Of a DNA stretch of 64,000 nucleotides, positions 7,910-16,707 are shown in pieces. Under the pieces are notes generated by a model. That model ran no database searches. It was not told the origin of the DNA and saw nothing but the letters and a program-made list of their open reading frames with translations. Source of the stretch: DUML01 sp050949905. Lineage in GTDB: Bacteria; Bacillota; Desulfitobacteriia; Desulfitobacteriales; Syntrophobotulaceae. The stretch covers positions 440,364 through 504,363 of the forward strand of contig JBMNGP010000005.1 of NCBI GenBank assembly GCA_050949905.1, written 5' to 3'. Numbering within the stretch: the first letter of the stretch is position 1; every line of letters begins with the position of its first letter. The position numbers and the translations under genes are program-made.

Positions 7910-7995
7910 ATCTCTGAAAGGGTAATTATTTTTTAAGAAGCACGATATTTCTTTTATAGATATTATCCGGTTTGCTTGAAAAGAGGTGAACAAAA

Positions 7996-8982
7996 ATGGA
8001 TTTTAAGGATTACTACGAAATTTTAGGAGTAGACCCTGGTGCTGATTTGCAGACGATTAAAAAAGCCTACCAGGCTTTAGCAAAGAAGTACCACCCTGAT
8101 GTAAATCCTGGAAATAAAGATGCCGAAGCCAAATTCAAGGAAATCAATGAAGCCTATCATGCTATTGCTGACCCTGGTAAAAGAGCCAAATATGATCAAT
8201 TAAGAGATGAGTACCTTGAATGGCAAAAAAGGGGAGACCGGGGAGCTTTCGATTGGGCTGCTTGGCAGGAAAGCCCCGGCAATAGCACTTATACCCGGAC
8301 TATGACACCGGAAGAATTTGCCGACTTACTTGGTGAGAGAGGTTCTTTTAGTGGAGGATTCGGAGGCTTTTCCGATTTCTTTTCCATGATTTTTGGCGCG
8401 GACAATTTTGGGGCTGATCCTCATGCCAATTATTATCAAGCTTTCCACCAACCTGCTGCCAGTGTCAGGGATCTGCAGGGGGAAATCAGCATAACTTTGG
8501 AAGATGCTTACTATGGTGCTAAAAGAATTATTGATCTTGGCCACAAAAGAGTCGAAGCGGTTATCCCTAAAGGCATTCAGGAAAATAACAAAATTAGGCT
8601 TGCCGGTCAGGGAGAAACAGGCAGCCGAGGAGGAATAAAGGGTGATTTGTATTTAACGGTAAAAATCCTTCCACACCCCGTCTTAACTCGCGCTGGAGAT
8701 GATTTAAGCGCTAATCTGGAGATAGATTTCTATACCGCAGCTTTAGGAGGAGAAGCAAGGATTAATACCTTAAGCGGAGATGTCATCTTAAAAATTCCTC
8801 CCAAAACCCAAGCCGGGCGTAGTTTCCGGCTCAAAGGTAAAGGAATGCCGATTTTAAACCGGCCTGGCCAATATGGTGATTTCTATGCCAAGACAGTGAT
8901 TGTCCTTCCGGATATGCGGGAGGAGGAAATACGAAAACTTTCAGAAATTCAGAAGCAGCGTAAAAATAGAAAGGAGGACTAA
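7996..8982 (+). CDS. DnaJ-class co-chaperone without zinc finger (CbpA-like)
   Basis: A 328-residue J-domain protein. The J domain (residues 1-70) has the HPD triad in KKYHPDVNPGN, which stimulates DnaK ATPase. A Gly/Phe-rich linker follows (about 110-140, FSGGFGGFSDFFSMIFG), then the two C-terminal substrate-binding beta domains (about 155-310) with GDLYLTVKILPHP and a late KGKGMP element. The four CxxCxGxG zinc repeats of true DnaJ are absent, so it belongs to the type II (CbpA) class. It is the first gene of an operon with clpB, three bases away, behind a CtsR-like box. The joint context suggests that it feeds aggregated substrates to DnaK and ClpB after heat stress. The start has AAGAGGTG upstream. 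Confidence 0.9.
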   Translation: MDFKDYYEILGVDPGADLQTIKKAYQALAKKYHPDVNPGNKDAEAKFKEINEAYHAIADPGKRAKYDQLRDEYLEWQKRGDRGAFDWAAWQESPGNSTYTRTMTPEEFADLLGERGSFSGGFGGFSDFFSMIFGADNFGADPHANYYQAFHQPAASVRDLQGEISITLEDAYYGAKRIIDLGHKRVEAVIPKGIQENNKIRLAGQGETGSRGGIKGDLYLTVKILPHPVLTRAGDDLSANLEIDFYTAALGGEARINTLSGDVILKIPPKTQAGRSFRLKGKGMPILNRPGQYGDFYAKTVIVLPDMREEEIRKLSEIQKQRKNRKED

Positions 8983-8985
8983 GCT

Positions 8986-11580
8986 ATGGCTTTTGATACT
9001 AATCGTTTTACTCAAAAATCACAGGAAGCTATTCTGGAGGCGCAAAACACCGCCCAGAGAAATAACCACAGCCAAGTGGAACCAGAACATTTGCTTTTAT
9101 CCTTATTAGAACAACAGGCGGGGATAGTACCTCAATTACTCAACAAATTAAATATTAATCATAGCCTTATGGCTGAAAAAGTCAGACAGAAGATTAATAA
9201 TCTACCGCAAATTATGGGTACTGCTGCTCAGCTAACATATTCTCAAAGAATGAGAAATGTTTTGCTTAATGCGCATGATCAAATGGAAACCTTTCGGGAT
9301 GATTACGTTAGTACTGAGCACCTTTTCCTAGCAATTTTAGAGCAAGCTGGGGGAGATGCGGGGGAAATCTTAAAACAGGCAAGGGTGGATCGGGAAGCGG
9401 TCTTAAGAGTTTTAAAGGAAGTAAGAGGTTCCCAAAGGGTAACCGGTCAAAACCCTGAAAATACCTATGCAGCTTTAGAACAATATGGAAGAAATCTAGT
9501 TAGCTTAGCGCGTAAAGGGAAGTTAGATCCTGTTATCGGCCGGGATGAGGAAATTCGCCGGGTAATTCAAATTCTATCCCGGAGAACAAAAAATAACCCC
9601 GTTTTAATCGGTGAGCCAGGCGTAGGGAAGACTGCTATAGTTGAAGGCCTAGCGCAGCGCATTGTCCGAGGTGATGTACCGGAGGCTATTAAAGAGAAAG
9701 AAGTCATATCTCTGGATATGGGAGCATTAATTGCCGGGGCTAAATACCGGGGTGAGTTTGAAGAACGGCTCAAAGCAGTTTTAAAAGAAGTCCAGGAACG
9801 TGAGAACATCATCCTTTTTGTGGATGAATTGCATACCGTGGTCGGGGCTGGGGCAGCCGAAGGCGCCATGGATGCGGGCAATATGTTAAAGCCAATGTTA
9901 GCTCGAGGAGAGCTCAGGATGGTAGGAGCAACGACTTTAGACGAATATCGCAAGCATATTGAAAAGGATGCTGCTTTGGAACGGCGTTTCCAAACCGTAA
10001 TTGTTACCGCCCCTAGCGTGGAAGACACCATCTCCATCTTACGAGGTTTGAAAGAAAGATATGAAACTCATCATGGCATCCGAATTACCGACAGAGCGTT
10101 AATTGCTGCCAGCACCCTTTCAGACCGCTATATTAGCGACAGGTTTTTACCAGACAAAGCGATTGATCTCATTGATGAAGCAGCTGCCCGATTAAGGATG
10201 GAAATTACCAGTGAACCGCAAGAATTAGATGATCTGAAACGTCGAGCTATCCAGTTGGAAATCGAACGCGAAGCCTTGAAAAAGGAAAAAGATAAAGCCA
10301 GTGAAGAAAGATTAGCCCATCTGGAAGAGGAATTAGCTAATCTTAAAGAAAAACGTACCATTCTTGAAGCACAGCTCCAGGAAGAAAGGGAAAAGTTAAA
10401 TACAATCCAGAAGTTAAAAGAAGAAATTGACCAGACCAGGCTGAAGATGGAAGAAGCCCAGCAAAGATACGATTATAATAAAGCTGCGGAACTGCAGTAT
10501 GGTGTTTTGCCCCAATTAGAGAAAAAGCTCAAGGAAACGGAGAAGTTGATAGCCGAACGCCATAATTCCCTGTTGAAGCAAGAAGTTACGGAAAGTGATA
10601 TTGCTGAAGTTGTTGCCAAGTGGACTCACATCCCGGTAGCCAAGCTATTACAAAATGAATCCGCCAAACTTTTAGCTATGGAGGATAAACTTCATCAAAG
10701 AGTGATCGGGCAAAACCAAGCTGTTCAAGCCGTTGCCAATGCTGTTCGCCGCTCCAGAACCGGGCTGCAGGATCCCAACCGACCAATTGGCTCCTTTCTC
10801 TTCTTAGGGCCTACCGGGGTAGGTAAAACTGAACTAGCTAAAGCTCTCGCCGAGTTTCTTTTCGACAATGAACAGGCATTAATTCGAATTGATATGTCCG
10901 AGTATATGGAAAAGCATTCGGTAGCCCGTTTGATTGGGGCTCCTCCGGGCTATGTTGGTTATGATGAAGGAGGACAATTGACTGAAGCAGTGCGCCGCAA
11001 ACCTTATGCCGTTATTCTGTTGGATGAAATTGAAAAAGCTCACTCCGATGTTTTTAATATTCTTCTTCAATTATTAGATGACGGTAGGTTAACAGACGGG
11101 CAGGGCAGAGTAGTGAATTTTAAAAATACTGTGGTTATTTTAACCAGTAATATCGCCGGGCAGGAAATAAGGGAGCTTAACGCTACGAACAGTTCGACAG
11201 AGGTTATCCAACAAAGGGTTGAGACCGAGTTAAAACGTTATTTTCGCCCGGAATTTCTAAACCGCCTTGATGAGATTATTATCTTTGATCCCCTCCGCAA
11301 AGAAGACATTAAACAAATAGTTCAAATCCAACTCAATCTTCTCCAGCACAGACTCCGGGATAGGGAGATAACTATTAGAGTCAGTGAAGCTGCCCTTAAT
11401 CAGTTGGTGGAAGAAGGCTATGACCCAGTGTTTGGTGCCAGGCCTTTAAAGAGGGTTATCCAGCAAAAGGTTCAGAACCGTTTAGCGCAAATGATCCTGG
11501 AGGGAACTGTTGTGGATAGTTCCAGTATATTAATGGATTATGCGCCAGAAAAGGGTTATGACTTTAAGCTTGATAAATAA
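8986..11580 (+). CDS. clpB: ClpB disaggregase (Hsp100)
   Basis: An 864-residue hexameric AAA+ chaperone that pulls proteins out of aggregates together with DnaK/DnaJ. In order: the Clp N-domain repeats (1-145), first ATPase domain with GEPGVGKTAIVEGLAQR near residue 206, a coiled-coil M domain (about 400-525, many Glu/Lys heptads) that distinguishes ClpB from ClpC/ClpA, and a second ATPase domain with GPTGVGKTELAKALAEF near residue 606, followed by the C-terminal D2 domain (GYDPVFGARPLKRVIQ). The length is normal. No ClpP-binding IGF loop is expected or seen. AAGGAGG precedes the ATG. Co-transcribed with the DnaJ-like gene. Confidence 0.97.
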   Translation: MAFDTNRFTQKSQEAILEAQNTAQRNNHSQVEPEHLLLSLLEQQAGIVPQLLNKLNINHSLMAEKVRQKINNLPQIMGTAAQLTYSQRMRNVLLNAHDQMETFRDDYVSTEHLFLAILEQAGGDAGEILKQARVDREAVLRVLKEVRGSQRVTGQNPENTYAALEQYGRNLVSLARKGKLDPVIGRDEEIRRVIQILSRRTKNNPVLIGEPGVGKTAIVEGLAQRIVRGDVPEAIKEKEVISLDMGALIAGAKYRGEFEERLKAVLKEVQERENIILFVDELHTVVGAGAAEGAMDAGNMLKPMLARGELRMVGATTLDEYRKHIEKDAALERRFQTVIVTAPSVEDTISILRGLKERYETHHGIRITDRALIAASTLSDRYISDRFLPDKAIDLIDEAAARLRMEITSEPQELDDLKRRAIQLEIEREALKKEKDKASEERLAHLEEELANLKEKRTILEAQLQEEREKLNTIQKLKEEIDQTRLKMEEAQQRYDYNKAAELQYGVLPQLEKKLKETEKLIAERHNSLLKQEVTESDIAEVVAKWTHIPVAKLLQNESAKLLAMEDKLHQRVIGQNQAVQAVANAVRRSRTGLQDPNRPIGSFLFLGPTGVGKTELAKALAEFLFDNEQALIRIDMSEYMEKHSVARLIGAPPGYVGYDEGGQLTEAVRRKPYAVILLDEIEKAHSDVFNILLQLLDDGRLTDGQGRVVNFKNTVVILTSNIAGQEIRELNATNSSTEVIQQRVETELKRYFRPEFLNRLDEIIIFDPLRKEDIKQIVQIQLNLLQHRLRDREITIRVSEAALNQLVEEGYDPVFGARPLKRVIQQKVQNRLAQMILEGTVVDSSSILMDYAPEKGYDFKLDK

Positions 11581-11586
11581 CCTGCT

Positions 11587-11626
11587 AAAAAAGGGGCAGT
11601 TGCAAAACAAAAATTTGTACTGCCCC
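11587..11626. terminator. Bidirectional terminator between clpB and the rib operon
   Basis: Stem GGGGCAGT (11593-11600) / ACTGCCCC (11619-11626). Read on the minus strand it is followed by TTTTTTAG, a good terminator for ribH about 150 nt after its stop. On the plus strand the T run is weaker and further off. Confidence 0.75.
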
Positions 11627-11780
11627 TCAATCGTTAGATTTTTGGTCTAACTTTTGGGGGTCAGTTCTGAGATTAAAGAAAGAGCTCTGCACTTATCTAA
11701 TAAGTTGGTTTAATGTGCAACGGTCCCTTTTTTTAAAAAGCTCTATGAATAAGTTTTCATGATGGCGCTTAGCCGGCAAT

Positions 11781-12254
11781 TTACTTGGTAAGCTGCTTAA
11801 GCAAATTAGCAGTTTCGATAGCAGTCATGGCGGCATCAAAACCTTTATTACCGGCTTTTGTGCCGGCTCTTTCAATAGCCTGCTCAATTGTATCGGTTGT
11901 TAAGATCCCGAAGATAATGGGGACACCTGTCTCAAGACCAACATTGGCAATACCTTTGCTCACTTCACTGCTAACATAGTCGAAGTGGGGGGTAGCGCCT
12001 CTGATTACAGCCCCGAGGCAGATAACAGCATTAAAACGCTTTAGTTCTGCCATCTTTTTAGCAATCAAGGGAATCTCAAAAGCTCCGGGAACCCAGACCA
12101 GTTCGATGTTGTCTTCATCCACACCGTGCCTTTTTAAAGCATCTATGGCTCCACCAATTAATTTGTTAGTAATAAACTCATTAAACCTTCCTGCTACTAT
12201 AGCAAACTTTAAATCTTCGGCTATCAGTTTTCCTTCCAGTACTCTCACTCTCAT
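11781..12254 (-). CDS. ribH: 6,7-dimethyl-8-ribityllumazine synthase
   Basis: A 157-residue lumazine synthase, which condenses 5-amino-6-ribitylaminouracil with dihydroxybutanone phosphate in the penultimate step of riboflavin synthesis and assembles into 60-subunit shells or pentamers. Characteristic segments are AIVAGRFNEFITNKL (about residue 18), WVPGAFEIPL (54) and the substrate/phosphate-loop region CLGAVIRGATPHFDYVSSE (80-98) with the catalytic His. The start is the ATG at 12254 with AAAGGA upstream. Last gene of the ribD-ribE-ribBA-ribH operon, 34 bp after ribBA. Confidence 0.97.
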   Translation of the reverse strand: MRVRVLEGKLIAEDLKFAIVAGRFNEFITNKLIGGAIDALKRHGVDEDNIELVWVPGAFEIPLIAKKMAELKRFNAVICLGAVIRGATPHFDYVSSEVSKGIANVGLETGVPIIFGILTTDTIEQAIERAGTKAGNKGFDAAMTAIETANLLKQLTK

Positions 12255-12288
12255 CAGTCCTTTCCGTTTACTCTAAATTATTGTGATA

Positions 12289-13509
12289 TTATTTGACCTT
12301 AGTAAGGTAATGTCCAAGCTTAGCTTTTTTGGTTGTCAAATAGTATTCATTCTCCGGCTTGGGGTACATTTCAATCGGAACTCTTTCCACAACTTTAATT
12401 CCATATCCCTCAAGACCAACAATTTTTTTAGGATTGTTAGTCATCAAGCGAACATTAGTAATTCCTAAGTCTGCCAGGATCTGAGCACCAACACCATAAT
12501 CACGCAAGTCCGGGGGGAAACCTAAGGCTAGATTGGCTTCCACAGTGTCTTTGCCTTCTTCCTGTAATTTATAGGCTTTAAGTTTATTGAGAAGCCCAAT
12601 GCCCCGTCCTTCTTGACGCATATATAAAAATACACCCCGCCCTTCTTTTTCGATTTGCATGAGGGCTGCTGATAATTGATCGCGACAATCGCATCTCTTC
12701 GAGAAAAAGACATCACCGGTTAAACACTCGGAGTGGACCCTGACCAAAACAGGATCGCCATCATCAATTGTCCCTTTAATTAAAGCCAGGTGCTCCTTGT
12801 TATCAGTCTTACTTTTATAACCAATGGCTTTAAAAACACCATAAGCAGTAGGAAATTCGATGCTCTCGGTCATTTCGATTAACTTTTCGTTACGGCGCCG
12901 ATAAGATATTAAGTCTTTAATTGTAATCATTTTGAGGTTATGTTTTTCCTTAAATTCAATTAGATCAGGAACCCTGGCCATAGTACCATCGTCTTTCATA
13001 ATCTCGCACAACACCCCAGCTGGCTCCAAGCCGGCCAAACGAGCCAGATCGACCGAACCTTCGGTATGGCCTGCCCTTACTAAAACTCCGCCTTCTCTGG
13101 CTCTAAGTGGAAAGATATGCCCTGGTTTGCGCAGATCCTGGGGCTTACTGTTCTTATCAACCAACACTTGAATGGTATGAGCCCTTTCATAAGCTGAGAT
13201 CCCCGTTGTACTGGAAACAGCATCGACACTAACCGTAAAAGCAGTACCATGAGGGTCGGTATTATGGTGCACCATCAAATCAAGTTCTAATTCTTGGAGC
13301 CGTTCGGCTACTAGGGGAACACAGATCAGACCGCGACCATAGGTTGCCATGAAGTTGACAGCTTCCGGAGTTACTTTCTCGGCTGCCATGACAAGATCTC
13401 CTTCATTTTCCCGATCCTCATCATCGACGACAATGATCATTTGGCCGGCCCGGATGTCTTCCAAAGCCTCCTCGATAGTATTAAATACTTTGTTTGTTTT
13501 GTGCTGCAT
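12289..13509 (-). CDS. ribBA: Bifunctional 3,4-dihydroxy-2-butanone-4-phosphate synthase / GTP cyclohydrolase II
   Basis: A 406-residue two-domain enzyme that starts both branches of riboflavin synthesis. Residues 1-205 are the dihydroxybutanone-phosphate synthase, with the acidic metal loop VVDDEDRENEGDLVMAAE; residues 206-400 are GTP cyclohydrolase II, with the zinc cysteines in HSECLTGDVFFSKRCDC and the catalytic YMRQEGRGIGL segment. Both active sites look intact. AAAGGAG precedes the ATG at 13509, 16 bp after the ribE stop. The domain order and size are typical of Firmicutes RibBA. Confidence 0.97.
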   Translation of the reverse strand: MQHKTNKVFNTIEEALEDIRAGQMIIVVDDEDRENEGDLVMAAEKVTPEAVNFMATYGRGLICVPLVAERLQELELDLMVHHNTDPHGTAFTVSVDAVSSTTGISAYERAHTIQVLVDKNSKPQDLRKPGHIFPLRAREGGVLVRAGHTEGSVDLARLAGLEPAGVLCEIMKDDGTMARVPDLIEFKEKHNLKMITIKDLISYRRRNEKLIEMTESIEFPTAYGVFKAIGYKSKTDNKEHLALIKGTIDDGDPVLVRVHSECLTGDVFFSKRCDCRDQLSAALMQIEKEGRGVFLYMRQEGRGIGLLNKLKAYKLQEEGKDTVEANLALGFPPDLRDYGVGAQILADLGITNVRLMTNNPKKIVGLEGYGIKVVERVPIEMYPKPENEYYLTTKKAKLGHYLTKVK

Positions 13510-13525
13510 TATCTATCACTCCTTT

Positions 13526-14182
13526 TTAAATAAAACCATGTTCACTTAAGAAACTATAGGTAATTTTATTTTGGTTTGCAGGCCTTTCTTTATTTAAAAA
13601 TTTAGCCACATACTTGCCAAGCAGATCAGTTTCTAAATTAACTTTGGAGCCTAGCCCTTTAAGACCCAAAGTAGTATTAGCATGGGTATGGGGGATAAGA
13701 GATACTGAAAAAGTATCCTCACCGACATCTACGATTGTTAAGGAAATACCGTCAATGGCTATGGAACCCTTAGGTATTAAGTAGCTAACTAGGTCTGGCA
13801 GAGTAGTGATGACATAAACCTTAGCGATTCCTACTTGCCTAAGAGCGGTGATAGTACCAATACCGTCAATATGGCCGCTGACAAGATGCCCTCCCAAGCG
13901 AGTCTGCAATTGTAAAGCCCTTTCCAAGTTTACTTTATTTCCCGGTTTTAAATCTAAGAGATTGGTTTTGCGTAAAGTTTCATACATAATGTCTACAGAA
14001 AATTGCTTGGCAGATATTTCTGTTACTGTGAGGCACACCCCATTAACAGCAATACTGTCCCCAATTTGGGTATCAGCCAAGATCTTTAACGCTTCGACGC
14101 TTAGACGGGCTGAATCCTTTTGGGAGGTTAGTTTTAGCACGGTGCCTAATTCTTCTATTATCCCTGTAAACAACACCATCAC
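13526..14182 (-). CDS. ribE: Riboflavin synthase, alpha chain
   Basis: A 218-residue enzyme that dismutates two lumazine molecules to riboflavin and the ribitylaminouracil. It has two similar beta-barrel halves: FTGIIEELGTVLK at the N terminus and GHIDGIGTI around residue 100, with the conserved GDSIAVNGVCLTV and its echo in the second half (GSIAIDGISLTIVDV). The start is ambiguous: GTG at 14182, ATG at 14179 and TTG at 14173 are all in frame and no strong ribosome binding site is present; most family members start close to the FTGI segment. The C-terminal tail (ERPANQNKITYSFLSEHGFI) is a little longer than usual. Second gene of the operon. Confidence 0.95.
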   Translation of the reverse strand: MMVLFTGIIEELGTVLKLTSQKDSARLSVEALKILADTQIGDSIAVNGVCLTVTEISAKQFSVDIMYETLRKTNLLDLKPGNKVNLERALQLQTRLGGHLVSGHIDGIGTITALRQVGIAKVYVITTLPDLVSYLIPKGSIAIDGISLTIVDVGEDTFSVSLIPHTHANTTLGLKGLGSKVNLETDLLGKYVAKFLNKERPANQNKITYSFLSEHGFI

Positions 14183-14254
14183 ATCCCAGATAATATTTGG
14201 TTGAAAATTTAACTAAGTCTTCTGATCTCCTGTTAAGTGAGGGGAAAGCCTTAT

Positions 14255-15352
14255 CTAGTACTCAATATAGCCTGTGACTTTAAAATCCACGCCCAGTTTG
14301 GAAATTTCTAAATCTTTTAACCGCTGAGCTGCGGACATTTTAGATATCTGCCAGCCGGAGAGGGGAGAGAGTCCTGCACCCGCTAGTTTAGGCGCAAAAA
14401 TGAATTCAATTTTATCGAGCAGCTTTTCTTCTAACATTTTACCAGCCAGAATTCCGCCACCTTCCAGCAGGACACTGTTAAAGCCCTTAGCAGCAATATC
14501 CTGCATAAGGATTTTTAAAGGAACATGCCGTTTTGTAGGGTATTGCCAAACTTCAACATTAGCTTTTTCCTTGAAGGATTTAATTTTTTCCGGATCTGCT
14601 GCCTGAGTAGTAGCCAGGATACAAAGAGCGGAGGGATTCGTTACTGCTTTAGCCTGAAGAGGAGTTCTTAAGCTGCCATCCACGATTAGTCTGACAGGAT
14701 CACGTCCGCCTTCAACCCCGCGGCAGGTTAGCAAAGGATCGTCGGTTATTATGGTCTGACTGCCAACCATGATTACATCATAATTATTCCTGAGGCCATG
14801 AACATAGTGTCTGGCCTCTTCGGAAGTAATCCATTTGGAATCACCGGATTCCACAGCAGTTTTACCATCAAGAGTAAGGGCACTTTTATAAAGAATAAAG
14901 GGTGTTTTTTTAGTGATAGCCTTAAAGAAGGCTTCATTAATTTTCAAGGCCTTTTCAGCCAGCAAGCCAATTTCCACCGCAATTCCGGATTCCTGTAATT
15001 TTTTTGCTCCTTCACCACTTATGAGAGGGTTAGGATCAGTCAGAGCCATAACCACCCGTTTCACTCCGGCTTCAATCAAAGCATCAGCACAGGGAGGAGT
15101 ACGGCCAAAGTGAGAACATGGCTCCAAAGTAATGTAGACATCAGCACCTCGGGCTTCGCCGCCGGCAGCTCGTAAGGCATGGACTTCTGCATGGGGAGTG
15201 CCCGCCTTGGCATGATAACCTTCGCCCACAATTTGTCCGTTCTTGACAATTACACAGCCAACCAGAGGATTGGGGCTGGTACGGCCTGCAGCTTTGAGGG
15301 ATAATTCTAAAGCTCGTTCCATAAATATCCTGTCTTGGGTTAGATTGCTCAT
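14255..15352 (-). CDS. ribD: Bifunctional diaminohydroxyphosphoribosylaminopyrimidine deaminase / 5-amino-6-(5-phosphoribosylamino)uracil reductase
   Basis: A 365-residue two-domain enzyme. Residues 1-145 form the zinc deaminase, with HAEVHAL and the PCSHFGRTPPC zinc/catalytic motif. Residues 146-365 form the NADPH-dependent reductase, with KSALTLDGKTA and the VDGSLRTPL and LLEGGGIL segments. First gene of the riboflavin operon, about 70 bp downstream of the riboswitch terminator, so its expression is the most directly controlled by FMN. The ATG has only a weak GGAG upstream (GGAGCC). Confidence 0.97.
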   Translation of the reverse strand: MSNLTQDRIFMERALELSLKAAGRTSPNPLVGCVIVKNGQIVGEGYHAKAGTPHAEVHALRAAGGEARGADVYITLEPCSHFGRTPPCADALIEAGVKRVVMALTDPNPLISGEGAKKLQESGIAVEIGLLAEKALKINEAFFKAITKKTPFILYKSALTLDGKTAVESGDSKWITSEEARHYVHGLRNNYDVIMVGSQTIITDDPLLTCRGVEGGRDPVRLIVDGSLRTPLQAKAVTNPSALCILATTQAADPEKIKSFKEKANVEVWQYPTKRHVPLKILMQDIAAKGFNSVLLEGGGILAGKMLEEKLLDKIEFIFAPKLAGAGLSPLSGWQISKMSAAQRLKDLEISKLGVDFKVTGYIEY

Positions 15353-15420
15353 TTTAGGCTCCTATTTAAAGAATTATCTCAATAATCGTGTAGAATTAAA
15401 GATTACAGGGATGATGATTT

Positions 15421-15455
15421 AGCCAAAATTAAAAATGCCCGGAAAAACTCCGGGC
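15421..15455 (-). terminator. Riboswitch-controlled intrinsic terminator
   Basis: On the minus strand a 7-bp stem GCCCGGA (15437-15443) / TCCGGGC (15449-15455) is followed by TTTTTAATTTT. It lies between the FMN aptamer and ribD and is the expected expression platform: formed when FMN is bound, stopping transcription before ribD. Confidence 0.85.
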
Positions 15456-15525
15456 GTAAAATTTCACACTAAATTTGGAGGCATTTAAGAATATTAGGAA
15501 AGTTATCCTAAACACCAAAACAAAA

Positions 15526-15629
15526 TCTCTTCCCATCCAGACTGTAACTGTCGGCTTCGTAATCTCAACGAATCTGCCATTAGGCTCGCGGGCTTTACCG
15601 CCGGTACGGAATTGCACCTGTCCCCAGAG
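15526..15629 (-). promoter_or_regulatory. FMN riboswitch (RFN element)
   Basis: The minus strand contains the conserved RFN blocks in order: a 5' block around GGGGACAGGTGCAATTCCG, ACCGGCGGTAAAGCCCGCGA, GCAGATTCG...GAAGCCGACAG and finally AGTCTGGATGGGAAGAGA, which closes the P1 helix. These are the invariant pieces of the FMN aptamer. It stands between a promoter and the riboflavin operon with a terminator next to it, so riboflavin synthesis is shut off when FMN is plentiful. Confidence 0.97.
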
Positions 15630-15665
15630 TCGAAAATTTATTCAGTTTTTACTTTTCTGATATTT

Positions 15666-15694
15666 ATCATACTTCATCTTAGGAGATTATGCAA
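15666..15694 (-). promoter_or_regulatory. Promoter of the riboflavin operon
   Basis: On the minus strand TTGCAT (15689-15694) is followed after 17 bp by TATGAT (15666-15671), which would start the RNA near 15659, about 30 nt before the FMN aptamer. It touches the 3' end of the acetyltransferase gene. Confidence 0.7.
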
Positions 15695-16252
15695 TTATGA
15701 TTTATTCCCTATTTGGCGAGAATTTAGGCTCCAACCGGTAAAATCGGGTTTTAATAGGCCTAAAACTAAGGCATCATAATAATTGCCATCAATATAATAA
15801 GCTTCGCGCATATTTCCCTCTATCTTAAAGCCCAGCTTCTGATAACAGGATAAAGCTCTAGTATTATTTTGCCAGGTTTCAGCAGTTAATCTACGAAAAT
15901 TCCATTGCCGGAAAAGATAATTAATGAATAGCGAGAGAGCCTCAGAACCATAACCTTTTCCCCAGTATTCTTTAACTCCAATCCCTATAAATATTCTTGC
16001 TGATCTAGCTGTTAAGTTAACCTGATCAAAACCTATAGTTCCAATAGTTTGGTCTTGAGCATCTAAAATTGTATAACGATGTTCATCTTCTTCAAACATC
16101 CTTTGTTCAATAACATCCCGACGCAAAAAAGTTGCCAATGGCCAGTTACCGCAAACCCAGTAACTAAATTCGTAATCATTGTACCATTCATAGAAAAGAT
16201 CAAGATCTTGTAATTCTAAAGGTCGAATTCGGGTTAATTTACCACTTAACAT
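15695..16252 (-). CDS. GNAT-family acetyltransferase (RimJ/RimL-like)
   Basis: A 185-residue N-acetyltransferase. The fold is recognisable from RIRPLELQDLDLFYEW at the N terminus, the acetyl-CoA pyrophosphate loop in VKEYWGKGYGSEAL (about residues 110-123), and the terminal NTRALSCYQKLGFKIEG motif. The closest group in form is the RimJ/RimL/spermidine-type branch, which acetylates protein N termini or small amines; the substrate cannot be predicted. It is upstream of, and on the same strand as, the riboflavin promoter, with no evident link to riboflavin synthesis. A tRNA gene precedes it. Confidence 0.85.
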   Translation of the reverse strand: MLSGKLTRIRPLELQDLDLFYEWYNDYEFSYWVCGNWPLATFLRRDVIEQRMFEEDEHRYTILDAQDQTIGTIGFDQVNLTARSARIFIGIGVKEYWGKGYGSEALSLFINYLFRQWNFRRLTAETWQNNTRALSCYQKLGFKIEGNMREAYYIDGNYYDALVLGLLKPDFTGWSLNSRQIGNKS

Positions 16253-16370
16253 AACAATCTCCTTAGCGAAAGCGTACCTTAGCGCAACTTTAGTGTAGCG
16301 AGCTTTGTTTTAAAAAGCAAGTTTAGTATAAATAAATAAGTCCCAAAATTCTAATATTCTCCAGAAATAT

Positions 16371-16402
16371 CCCAATAAAAAAACCAAGAAAACTCTTGGT
16401 TT
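16371..16402 (-). terminator. Terminator of the tRNA-Pro gene
   Basis: Perfect 9-bp stem AAACCAAGA (16381-16389) / TCTTGGTTT (16394-16402) with a 4-nt loop. The minus strand continues with TTTTTATT, about 20 nt after the tRNA. Confidence 0.85.
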
Positions 16403-16422
16403 AACTATTGATATTGCTATTA

Positions 16423-16499
16423 TGGTCGGGGCGACAGGATTTGAACCTGCGACCTCTTGGTCCCGAACCAAGCACGCTACCAAACTGCGCTACGCCCCG
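16423..16499 (-). tRNA. tRNA-Pro, anticodon CGG
   Basis: The minus strand folds into a complete 77-nt cloverleaf. The acceptor stem CGGGGCG pairs with CGCCCCG, a discriminator A follows and CCA is encoded. The D arm has GCGC-AGTTTGGTA-GCGT. The anticodon arm is CTTGG-TTCGGGA-CCAAG, giving anticodon CGG (codon CCG, proline). The T arm is GCAGG-TTCAAAT-CCTGT. Confidence 0.97.
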
Positions 16500-16707
16500 T
16501 AAAGAACAAATAAAATCATAACAAAGACACCACTTACTGTCAAGTAGCCAAGTTGTATTTACTTAGGATTAGTGTAAAATATCATTGGGAAATTAGGTCA
16601 CAGCTTTTTTTAAAAATTAATTATTTAATAATGCAGTAGGAAATATTGATATAAATGTCGAAAGAAATATAGTAAAATAAAGCTACCTTATCTTAAGGGA
16701 GAAAGTG

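Noticed and set aside
9567..10037. 156-codon minus-strand frame within clpB
   Set aside because: Antisense shadow of the first ATPase domain; Ser/Arg-rich composition and no ribosome binding site.
13848..14204. 118-codon plus-strand frame across ribE
   Set aside because: Antisense shadow of ribE with no independent evidence.
15429..15660. Frames of about 61 codons on both strands
   Set aside because: They cover the FMN riboswitch and its terminator; the RNA element explains the sequence.
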